Assembly: GCF_000590555.1 (NCBI RefSeq)
Contig: NC_022198.1
Location: 1,504,583-1,568,582 of the forward strand
Source of the DNA: Corynebacterium argentoratense DSM 44202
GTDB lineage: Bacteria > Actinomycetota > Actinomycetes > Mycobacteriales > Mycobacteriaceae
Direction of reading: 5' to 3'
DNA length: 64,000 bases
Shown here: positions 29,401 to 36,590 of the stretch, piece after piece
Layout: each line of letters opens with the position of its first letter
Numbering within the stretch: the first letter of the stretch is position 1
Translations under genes and position numbers: made by a program
Notes under the pieces: model-generated
What the model was told of the DNA's origin: nothing
Seen by the model: only the letters and a program-made list of their open reading frames with translations
Database searches by the model: none

Positions 29401-31983
29401 GTACACAACGGCGTTTGGAGCCAGCTGCCGCAATCGCCGCGGCAGGGTTACTGGAATCCAGTCACCTGAGAGCATCACCAAGCGTAGGGATTTCAGACTG
29501 CGTTGAGCTCTTACCGGGTCTATTTCCGCATAGTCGACGAGCATCTCAAGCAATGGTGGCGCAGAATTCCATACCGTCACTCCGCGGGACTCGATGAGTT
29601 CGAGCCAATAGGAGGGATCGCGCAGGCGGGATTCGTCGGGTAGGACGAGAGTACCGCCCGCCCCGAGAACACCAAAAACATCCCACACTGACAAGTCGAA
29701 GCTCAAGGCCGATACGCCTAGAGCAACATCATGAGAGTTCAGCGAGAATCGCTCGTTGACGTCATCGATTGTGGTTCGTGCTTGGCGATGCTCGATGGCC
29801 ACACCCTTTGGCTCTCCTGTCGATCCAGAAGTGAAGATGACATAGGCCAGATCACTTGGGTCCACCTCTGGTGCGGGGACTTGCCTAGACGGGTCATCTG
29901 CCGGGTGGCTCGTGCACACGGGACGTGGCACAACTCGAGTAAGGTCTTCGGGAAAGCCAACCCCCTCGTCCGCGATGCACAGTTGAGCCTGTGAGCGTCG
30001 AACAATCGCTTCCATCCGCTCAATCGGCCACGAGGGATCTACGGGGATATATGCTCCACCGGCGCGCACTACTCCCACTATGGCAGCGATCTGTTCGCAG
30101 GACTTCCGCATAATCACCAAAACCGGCTCATCCCCCGCCAGCTCCCCGACAGCTGCCGAATATGCCTCGGCTCGTTTCTGCAGATCACCGCGACTATATT
30201 TGCCATCGACGGCAATGATCGCCGTCGCGTCACGGTCGGCTTCGGCTTGACTCCTCAGCGGCGCATCAATGGTGGAATCCATGTGTTCGCCGGGTTGGGG
30301 GAGCTTTTCCGAAGCGGCCGAAGGCGTTGTCTTTCTCATCCATGGATCCGAGCAGCGCGCCGGATCGGCCCATGCAGACTCCTCGGAAAGCTCGATGATG
30401 GCGGCTTCCGCAATTGTGATGGCGGAATCTGCGAAATCTGCGGGAAGTGCGGCGTCAATACAGTCCCAGGCAAGAACCAGCTTTCCCGCCTCCTCCCAAT
30501 GCAACAGATCCATCACTACCTGTGGGGTTTGGCTTACGCCAAAGCTCATGGGAATATCCCAGCCACCCTTCGCAGCGCGGTGGCCAACAGCAGAGGTAAA
30601 GACCACCGGATACTCGACGGGGAAGTCTCTTTGTTGCTCAGGGGAGCGCATCTTCACGATCTCGGCCGAGGTAACACTGGCATGGTCGAGCGCCGCCCAC
30701 AGCCCCTCGGTCGCTTCAACCGCCTGTTCAGAGAAGCTGCGTGAACCCCGCGGCACCGCAACGATTCCGGTACGCGTGTAATCACCCACTGGCGAGTGGT
30801 CCAAGGTGGTGCCGTCGAAGAACGTCGTCGCAACGCCGAATTCCGCAGGGCAGCCAACAGCGCGCAGCGCGTGCGCAGCCACGGCCATTAATGCTCCCGA
30901 GGGGCTCGCGCCGAAGCGGAAGGCGTTGGCGCAGAAAGCCTGCCAATGAGCTTGGCTAAGGATCTTTTGGTGGCGAACGAACTCCACCGTGCCGGCCTGT
31001 GCGAGTTCCATTGCAGTTGTTACCCATGATGCGGGGAGTGGCCCTGCAGGAAGATTGGGGGCCTTTCTCTGCCAAAACTCAAGGTCCTTGGAGGTGTTTT
31101 TCTCCAGCATAGAAACCATTCGGGGAAAGTTTTGCTCGATGACTCCTGCGTCATCTGGTGTGTCCTGCTCATTCTCCGGGTTCCCGCCTCGAAGGAACCG
31201 AGCGATGTCATCGAGCACGCGCATGATTCCGGGGAAGTCGATGAGGACTACTTCGAAACCGAAATGCACGGTCAGCACACCTGGGCTCGATTCAGTTTCG
31301 GGGTCGCAGGTGATCTCAACATCGTGGACGGGCCACTGATCCAGATCCGGCACTCGACGCACCAAACGCTTTCGGACCTGTTCAACCGATGTCTCATTGA
31401 CAGGCACAGCATGAACGACGACCTCAGGGTGAATGTGCTGAATTCCGTTGCGATCGACTGTGGCCCGCAACATGCCGTGACGATTGACGGCGCGATTCCA
31501 TGCTTCTTGGAAGCTTGCCACGAGCGCTTCTTTGCTGTTCGCCAGGCTTGCATCTCCGCCGAAGGGGATCTCGTATTCCGCATAGAACCGTGTGGAGTAT
31601 CCGCCGAGCGGGTAGTCGCTTTGTCGACCTACCCAATACATCGCCTGGGTTGGAGTCAATGGCCCACTCAGAACCTCTTCAGCCACCGAAATGTCGGATT
31701 CTTCCGGCCGGGCCGGCTCCGGAGCAACAGGGATCTCCGATGCATTTAGGCTATCTGCGAGACTCTGGACGGTTGCTTCCCCCAAGAAATCCACGAGGGG
31801 CAAGCGAACACCGAGCGCTGCTGCGATAGCTGTTTGAAGACGAACCGCGGTGATGGAGTCAAGACCGTGATGCGTCAGTACTTGGCTATCATCCGTGACA
31901 TCGATGTACTGCGTGACAATGCCCAATATTTCTTCGGTACTTGCATGATTTCGCAATTGACAATTGCTTCTATCTGTGACCAT
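26410..31983 (-). CDS. NRPS siderophore synthetase, HMWP2-like (carrier-Cy-A(Cys)-PCP-Cy-PCP)
   Basis: This 1857-residue protein opens the assembly line. An N-terminal carrier (Ser43 in HGLDSI) would hold the starter acid. The first Cy domain (about 105-540) has a degenerate motif E244-x4-D249. The adenylation domain (about 570-1070; FTSGSTGEPKG, FDLSVWDVFG, VWNSAPP, MLSGDW, GGATEASIW) resembles cysteine-activating domains of yersiniabactin and pyochelin synthetases. Then follow a PCP (GISSLD, Ser1119), a second Cy (D1400-x4-D1405-x2-G1408) and a final PCP (DLGANSVD). Unlike HMWP2 there is no domain embedded in the A domain. It is the first gene of the siderophore operon. No clear DtxR iron box is seen upstream. 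Confidence 0.92.
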   Translation of the reverse strand: MVTDRSNCQLRNHASTEEILGIVTQYIDVTDDSQVLTHHGLDSITAVRLQTAIAAALGVRLPLVDFLGEATVQSLADSLNASEIPVAPEPARPEESDISVAEEVLSGPLTPTQAMYWVGRQSDYPLGGYSTRFYAEYEIPFGGDASLANSKEALVASFQEAWNRAVNRHGMLRATVDRNGIQHIHPEVVVHAVPVNETSVEQVRKRLVRRVPDLDQWPVHDVEITCDPETESSPGVLTVHFGFEVVLIDFPGIMRVLDDIARFLRGGNPENEQDTPDDAGVIEQNFPRMVSMLEKNTSKDLEFWQRKAPNLPAGPLPASWVTTAMELAQAGTVEFVRHQKILSQAHWQAFCANAFRFGASPSGALMAVAAHALRAVGCPAEFGVATTFFDGTTLDHSPVGDYTRTGIVAVPRGSRSFSEQAVEATEGLWAALDHASVTSAEIVKMRSPEQQRDFPVEYPVVFTSAVGHRAAKGGWDIPMSFGVSQTPQVVMDLLHWEEAGKLVLAWDCIDAALPADFADSAITIAEAAIIELSEESAWADPARCSDPWMRKTTPSAASEKLPQPGEHMDSTIDAPLRSQAEADRDATAIIAVDGKYSRGDLQKRAEAYSAAVGELAGDEPVLVIMRKSCEQIAAIVGVVRAGGAYIPVDPSWPIERMEAIVRRSQAQLCIADEGVGFPEDLTRVVPRPVCTSHPADDPSRQVPAPEVDPSDLAYVIFTSGSTGEPKGVAIEHRQARTTIDDVNERFSLNSHDVALGVSALSFDLSVWDVFGVLGAGGTLVLPDESRLRDPSYWLELIESRGVTVWNSAPPLLEMLVDYAEIDPVRAQRSLKSLRLVMLSGDWIPVTLPRRLRQLAPNAVVYSLGGATEASIWSIHHRITPDDEFEPSIPYGKALGNQWFRILDESGNPAPVRTPGYLYIGGEGVARGYLGDPQKTAERFAIHDVLGERLYNTGDMGMWLPNGDIRFLGRVDRQVKINGYRIELGEIDAALARCADVKSAVCAAPTDQNGRRRLVAHVVPANAESFDDQLLREHLHSLLPSYMVPSRFVIHSQLPMNGNGKVDHKALPNPWQADDSVTPSDTESEESPAATTHAGMSAETQALPAASGSALTPTELGISSLDIVRTINRIEDATGSRPLLSDVLSDPWEKTLALATKHEHTEQKESDTPVEAPVTMPTPQTDVASSHDLLLSGIELGMSFRASLPETEEPLEEQFLKAGQWLRTLRQNLPESARLEATASGVNLCDLTIDSPQSVEGSIESTRNADQPLTHRAALTPLQVGYLVGRADTWLGQSVAPHYFTEVDIVDLDIQRLQRALDAVCDIHPEMELTVLKDGIQGTDPNCRPGIVCHRTTTTEEFETELRRVRERMRTGAADPSGQPWLSIEVVAPSQGAKRLFLAIDMLFCDVIGAQVLVEDLLSAYHGKALSTPEGSFLEFANRIAENGATKVIQQKQKTQDSAPVVLPLSRSTSGRFKRHRTTIEGHIARGIEQRAAELGATVDSVIAAAISTSVGAITGSEPQPIVATVLARPRGHERTIGEYTTTAIVDGGSASYPDRAVAAMHVLINAADDAMRGRHHAPAATMIPPIVYSSGLGSGGDQSELLGAFGTTVDAISSTPQVLIDVQFFRHQDGYAIVIDHAVDALQEGTAHGLMTALSSLLRYIADPTHDLSDSRALGDATVAELAEMLTPVSVSWHAFSPHNPQESSERGPSSVGGSLTSEARTRKVASGAGKTTADAMKQHIARALGQAAGTHVSPADYDRGFFDLGANSVDLIAMRNQLVSEGNALTLLDVFTHPSISALAAYLSSGVGGEELVEGNAASSIKLAKNNEENSTRAHSSARARGRNRRRTALATMGEI

Positions 31984-32188
31984 AATTAGTAGAGGATAAG
32001 CGCATTCAAGTTATGTTTTCAACCCTCGAGAATTGCCCGTTGACCGCAACTGCCAGAAGATACGTCGTTGATATGACACCTTCGCCAGCGTGACTGGAGC
32101 TCTTCAGGTGCGCCACCGCAAACCCCAAGAATCCATTAACACTGCTGCAAAAGAATGAGCATTGTCACTAATAAATGAAAGAGTATTA
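31984..32188. promoter_or_regulatory. Divergent promoter region of the siderophore operon and flavoprotein gene
   Basis: This 205-base gap separates the minus-strand siderophore operon from the plus-strand flavoprotein gene, so both promoters should lie here. It is relatively A/T-rich at both ends. I looked for the DtxR consensus palindrome and found only weak half-site resemblance (TTAGTAGAG near the operon start), not enough to call. Iron control is expected from the function but not shown. Confidence 0.4.
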
Positions 32189-33178
32189 ATGTTACCCAGG
32201 GAAAACTACGAAGTAGTTGTCATTGGTGCTGGCCCAGCTGGGCTAGAGGCCGCTTTGGTGTTGGGGCGACAACGACGCAAGGTCTTGGTGCTCGATTCCA
32301 GCGCATACCGCAATGCCGCTTCGGATGCTGCCCACATGCTCTTAGGGCAGGAAGGAACTGCCCCCGCCCTCCTCCGCTCGCGCACCTTGGAGTCACTCAA
32401 GGATCTCCCCTACGTGGATTATGCGCTGGACACGGCCAAAACAGCAGAGGTTACCTGCCACGATCAGCGGGAGCACGTAACCATTCACACTGCTGCTGGG
32501 CACACCATCGTAGCCCGCCGCCTCATTATCGCCACCGGACAGCGCGATGTCTGCGAGCAGGTGGACGGACTAGCAGAAGCGTTTGGGCGCTATGCATTTC
32601 ACTGCCCGTACTGCCATGGTTTCGAGGCCTCGGGAAAGGACATCCTGGTCCTAGCCATCCCCGGTGTGCCCATAGCGAAGGCCATCTTCCAGGCGCTGTA
32701 CTTGAAGAATCGGTTTTCTTCCTCAGTCAGGCTTCTCGCACCTGAAAGAGATATCACCGGGGATTTCGCCAAGCTACTCGCCACCTCCAGCATCGATGTG
32801 CTTGACGGCGAGGCGAAAACAGTCACCGGCTCGCTTGGCGAGGTTTCGGTAATAACAAAGGATGAAACGACACTTCGCTGTGAGTTGGCCTTTGCCACAC
32901 CTCCGACAGAATCCGCGGCGAAAGAGTTGATCGAGTCCCTTGACCTGAACACTCGCGGGGCCTGCATCATGACGGACGACCATGGCAGAACCTCATGCCA
33001 CCTCGTGTTTGCAGCCGGTGACGTTGCTGTTTCGCCAGAGGAACAAGAACCGATGACTTTCGTGAGCCAAGCCGTGGCTGAAGGCCAACGTACGGCGGTG
33101 TGGGTCGATCAAGACTTGTTCATGGAATCTCTGGGAATGACAGATCCCCCGCAGATTGCACCGTCAGATGAGAGCTGA
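32189..33178 (+). CDS. Thioredoxin-reductase-like flavoprotein with CPYC motif, putative dithiol oxidase
   Basis: About 329 residues from ATG 32189 (a TTG start at 32162 is possible). The N-terminal FAD-binding GAGPAGLEAALVLGRQRR, the IIATGQRD strand and the C-terminal AAGDVA motif place it in the thioredoxin reductase superfamily. The redox pair is CPYC within FHCPYCHGFEA. Where reductases have a glycine-rich NADPH motif, this protein reads LVLAIPGVPIAKAI, so pyridine nucleotide binding is doubtful. That pattern recalls the oxygen-using dithiol oxidases GliT and HlmI. It is divergent from the siderophore operon and could act on a thiol-containing intermediate. Confidence 0.75.
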   Translation: MLPRENYEVVVIGAGPAGLEAALVLGRQRRKVLVLDSSAYRNAASDAAHMLLGQEGTAPALLRSRTLESLKDLPYVDYALDTAKTAEVTCHDQREHVTIHTAAGHTIVARRLIIATGQRDVCEQVDGLAEAFGRYAFHCPYCHGFEASGKDILVLAIPGVPIAKAIFQALYLKNRFSSSVRLLAPERDITGDFAKLLATSSIDVLDGEAKTVTGSLGEVSVITKDETTLRCELAFATPPTESAAKELIESLDLNTRGACIMTDDHGRTSCHLVFAAGDVAVSPEEQEPMTFVSQAVAEGQRTAVWVDQDLFMESLGMTDPPQIAPSDES

Positions 33179-33249
33179 TGGGCCGACAACGCCCGACAAG
33201 CTAGTAATTTCCACCAATCGAACAATCGAAAACACAAGAAGGACTATTC

Positions 33250-34779
33250 ATGCACCGTAGAGGCTTCCTCAAGTTCATCGCCGCCGCCACCACCGTCGCG
33301 GCTGCCTCCCCAATCATCTCGGCCTGCTCCTCTTCCTCTGATTCGGAGGGAGCGTCAGAAAGCAAGGCAAGCGGGAAGGCGCTGGACACGCTGCGCATCG
33401 CAGCCATCGGCAGCCCGGGCGAGAACCTCAACATTTCCGAGGCGCTGTCTACCGCGACGTGGGCAGCCCTGTACGCGGTCTACGAATCCCTCGTCATCGC
33501 AGGTTCCGCCAAGCCCGCCTTGCAGCTCGCCAGCAGCGCCAAGCCCAACGACGATGCATCTGTATGGACCATCACGCTCCGCGAGGGTGCCACCTTCTCC
33601 GACGGCACGCCGGTGACCGCGAACGATGTGCTCGCCTCCGTGAAGCATATCGCAGGAAACCCAATGCACGGGATGTCCTACGCAGACGTCGACGTCGCTG
33701 CGTCCAAGGCTGTCAACGACACCACGGTGGACATTGTGCTTTCCCGACCCCGCGCAGATTTTGTCGACTCCGTCCTCGCGCTCAACAGCCTGGTTTACAA
33801 GGGCGGCGACCCTGCCAACGGCATTGGCTCCGGCCCGTATGTCATCGACTCCGGGGACTCCGGCCAGGGGTGGAAGCTCACCGCCAACGAGCACTACCCC
33901 ACCGACATGCGCGTTTCTAAGTCGCTGGAGATTCAGGTCATCGCAGACGCCCAGGCGCGACTGCGCGCTGTTGAATCCGGCGCCGTTGACCTGGCCATGG
34001 ATCTTCCGGCTACCGCCCGGCGCAGCCTGCACTCAGCGGAGGTGTGGAGTCCGGGCGCCGTCGATTCCAAGGGCCTGCTGTTTATCCTCAACACCAAGGT
34101 TGCGCCCTTCAATGATGTTGAGGTGCGCCGCGCCATGAAGATTGCGCTGGACCGTTCCGCGCTCGTTGACGCTGCACTTGACGGCACCGGCACCTCGGGT
34201 ACCGACGTACCGGGTCTGGGGTTTGCCGATTATCCATCCGACCTTTCCGAGCCGAAGATGGACAAGGATGCCGCCCGCAAGATCTTCGAGGACAAGGGGG
34301 TAAAGAAGCTGACCCTGGTCACCGCCGACTTCACCCCGGGAATGAACGACGGCGCGGATGTGCTCGCGCGCCAGCTCAAGGACTTGGGAGTTGAGGTCGA
34401 GGTGGAAAAGCGCGACCCAGCAACCTACTACTCCGACATGGAAGCATTGAAGAAGCTGCCTTTCTTCGCCTCCTACTTCGTCAACCGCCCGCTTTTGTCC
34501 GCGCTGCCGTTCATGACCGGCTCGAAGGCGATGTTCAACCTCTCCGGGTTCGGTACCGAGGGAGACTGGGACAAGCGCCTAGAGAAGCTGCAGGCGGAGA
34601 CCGACGCCGACGCGCGCGCCAAGCAGCTTGCAGAGCTCGCCCGCACCATGCAGGAAGATGGTGGCGAGTTGCTGTGGGCCTACGCCAACGAAATCCATGG
34701 CCGCGCCGCAGGGGTGCCCGACTTGCCGGTCTCCCAGTCCGTTCCGATTGCCACCAGGCTGCCAGCTGCGAAGAACTAA
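33250..34779 (+). CDS. Peptide-type ABC transporter substrate-binding lipoprotein (DdpA-like)
   Basis: This 509-residue family-5 binding protein has a twin-arginine-like signal (RRGFLKF) and a lipobox ending IISAC, so it is probably a membrane-anchored lipoprotein. Family landmarks are ATFSDGTPVTANDVLASVKH and GSGPYVIDSG. An AAGAAGGA ribosome site precedes the ATG. It opens a four-gene transporter operon directly downstream of the flavoprotein gene. In C. diphtheriae I recall a ddpABCD transporter beside sidAB, suggesting uptake of the siderophore or a related peptide-like metallophore. The substrate is not proven here. Confidence 0.9.
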   Translation: MHRRGFLKFIAAATTVAAASPIISACSSSSDSEGASESKASGKALDTLRIAAIGSPGENLNISEALSTATWAALYAVYESLVIAGSAKPALQLASSAKPNDDASVWTITLREGATFSDGTPVTANDVLASVKHIAGNPMHGMSYADVDVAASKAVNDTTVDIVLSRPRADFVDSVLALNSLVYKGGDPANGIGSGPYVIDSGDSGQGWKLTANEHYPTDMRVSKSLEIQVIADAQARLRAVESGAVDLAMDLPATARRSLHSAEVWSPGAVDSKGLLFILNTKVAPFNDVEVRRAMKIALDRSALVDAALDGTGTSGTDVPGLGFADYPSDLSEPKMDKDAARKIFEDKGVKKLTLVTADFTPGMNDGADVLARQLKDLGVEVEVEKRDPATYYSDMEALKKLPFFASYFVNRPLLSALPFMTGSKAMFNLSGFGTEGDWDKRLEKLQAETDADARAKQLAELARTMQEDGGELLWAYANEIHGRAAGVPDLPVSQSVPIATRLPAAKN

Positions 34780-34803
34780 GTGCAAAGGAGCAGGTCCACG
34801 AGG

Positions 34804-35775
34804 ATGAACATCGCCAAAGTGAGGTCGACTTCAGCGGATTCCACGACTCCAGTCGCGGTACGCGTCGTGAAGCGAACTGCTCGATGGGCGGCAGTGCTGT
34901 TGTGCGCGGCGGTGGGTAGCTTCATCGTGATGGACCTGCTCCCCGGGGACGCGGCGACGGTGATTGCTCGCACCTCCGATCAGGCCCGCATCGACGCCAT
35001 CCGCGCGGACCTGGGCCTTGACCGCCCGCTGTCGGTTCGGCTGTGGGAGTGGTTTTCTGGTCTCTTCTTTTTCGGCGATGGCGGCACGCTTTTTGCTTCG
35101 CAACGATCGGTCTGGGAGGCCTCTGCTTTTGCCGCCCGAAATTCGGCATACCTGATTGCGATCGCGCTTCCGCTGCTGCTTGTGATCGGTGTGGGAACGG
35201 GTGTGTTTGCTGGGCTTGCGCCCTCGAGCTGGCGCGACAGGCTCACCTGCCTTGGCGCTCAGTCGACTCTTGCCACCCCGGATTTTGCCGTCACCGCATT
35301 GTTGCTGGCTGTCCTTGCGGGCGCACTCAAGCTTGCGCCCGCAGTGTCCCTGGTACCGCCGGGCGGCACCCCGGCCGACAACCCGGGTGCACTCATCATC
35401 CCCTCCCTGGCCATCGCGCTGGTTGGCGGGGCGTGGTTGCAACGATTGGTGCGTGCTGCGGTTGTCGATGCGCAGGCGTTGCCGCACGTGCGCGCCGCTC
35501 ACCTATCAGGCATGCACCCGCTGTCGGTCTTGAGGCTGCACACCCTACCGGCTGCCTTCGGGCAGATCGCGCAGGCCAGCGCGGCGACCATCCCCTACGT
35601 AGTGGCGGGCACCGTGGTGGTGGAAAACGTAGTGGGCTACCCCGGTATTGGCACCACGGTCACCCACTTCGTTGTTTTCCGCGAGACCGTCGCGGTGGCG
35701 ACCCTCACCACCGTCTTCGCCGCAGTAACCGTCGCGTCCTTCGCCCTCGCCGATGTCATTGGGAGACACCGATGA
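34804..35775 (+). CDS. Peptide-type ABC transporter permease (DdpB-like)
   Basis: About 323 residues from ATG 34804; GTG 34780 would add eight residues. The OppB-like sequence has an N-terminal helix leading into MDLLPGDAATVIARTSDQAR, a hydrophobic core, and the late channel segment ENVVGYPGIGTTVTHFVVFR. Its stop overlaps the next permease start (ATGA). Together with that permease it forms the membrane channel for the binding protein encoded upstream. Confidence 0.88.
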   Translation: MNIAKVRSTSADSTTPVAVRVVKRTARWAAVLLCAAVGSFIVMDLLPGDAATVIARTSDQARIDAIRADLGLDRPLSVRLWEWFSGLFFFGDGGTLFASQRSVWEASAFAARNSAYLIAIALPLLLVIGVGTGVFAGLAPSSWRDRLTCLGAQSTLATPDFAVTALLLAVLAGALKLAPAVSLVPPGGTPADNPGALIIPSLAIALVGGAWLQRLVRAAVVDAQALPHVRAAHLSGMHPLSVLRLHTLPAAFGQIAQASAATIPYVVAGTVVVENVVGYPGIGTTVTHFVVFRETVAVATLTTVFAAVTVASFALADVIGRHR

Positions 35776-36590
35776 TTCTCCAACACCGCAGCGTTTCTGC
35801 GGTACTGACGGTCGCCGCGTTCGCCCTGTGGACGGCGGTTATCCTCGCAGCACTTGCCGGCCCGGCCCTCAGCGCGGCATTGGGGTTGCCGGATCCCACC
35901 GCGCCGATGTCTCGGTCCTTCGACCCTCCGTCAAGGGCACATCTCCTGGGCACCGATCACTTGGGGCGCGATGTTGCGGCGCGCATGCTAGTCGGCAACG
36001 CCGCATTGGTCGTGCCGCCCGCTCTCGTCGCCGCGGCTGCAAGCACCGTGGGCGTGTTGCTGGCCGTGTGGTCTGTCACTTCCCGTCGTGCTTGTGCGAT
36101 CATCCGCTTCATCGGCGACACAATTTTAGTGGTGCCCCCGATTCTCATCATCTTGGCCACGGTCACGGCCGTCCCCGAAGGCTACGTCGCGGCGGCGGTA
36201 GCGGCCTTTGCGCTGTCGGTGCCGATGTCGATCCGCTACTTCTACCCCACCGTGGCCCAAGCGCTGGGTTCGGGATACGTGGAGTATGCACGCGTCACGG
36301 GAGCCAGCTGGCGAACAATCGCCGTCTGGGACATTTTTCCCGCCGTGCGCCGATCGCTCATCGCCGACTTCAGCATCCGCTTCGTGGCAGTAGTCTTCCT
36401 CATCGCGACCGCGAGTTTCCTCACCGGAACCAGCAGCGGAGCAGATTCGACGTGGGCGGCGATGGTCGGTGCCGAGTTGGGCGGAGTGGACCTTAATCCG
36501 TGGGCCGTGGTGAGCCCGACGCTGGCGATCATCATACTAACGGCGTGCCCCGCCCTGTTGTTGGAACTACGCATGGGAGGCAAGCGATGA
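35772..36590 (+). CDS. Peptide-type ABC transporter permease (DdpC-like)
   Basis: 272 residues from ATG 35772. The OppC hallmark HLLGTDHLGRDVAARML follows the first helix, and the EAA-like loop SGYVEYARVTGASW lies in the second half. The ATG overlaps the stop of the preceding permease, and its own TGA overlaps the ATPase start by four bases. A longer open frame reaches upstream to 35043 but is only a shadow inside the preceding gene. Confidence 0.9.
   Translation: MILQHRSVSAVLTVAAFALWTAVILAALAGPALSAALGLPDPTAPMSRSFDPPSRAHLLGTDHLGRDVAARMLVGNAALVVPPALVAAAASTVGVLLAVWSVTSRRACAIIRFIGDTILVVPPILIILATVTAVPEGYVAAAVAAFALSVPMSIRYFYPTVAQALGSGYVEYARVTGASWRTIAVWDIFPAVRRSLIADFSIRFVAVVFLIATASFLTGTSSGADSTWAAMVGAELGGVDLNPWAVVSPTLAIIILTACPALLLELRMGGKR

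Noticed and set aside
31984..32188. DtxR iron box upstream of the siderophore operon
   Set aside because: Only a partial half-site resemblance (6 of 9 positions) is seen; the other half does not match.
35043..35771. Long upstream extension of the second ddp-like permease frame
   Set aside because: It lies entirely inside the first permease gene; ATG 35772 with ATGA coupling is the true start.
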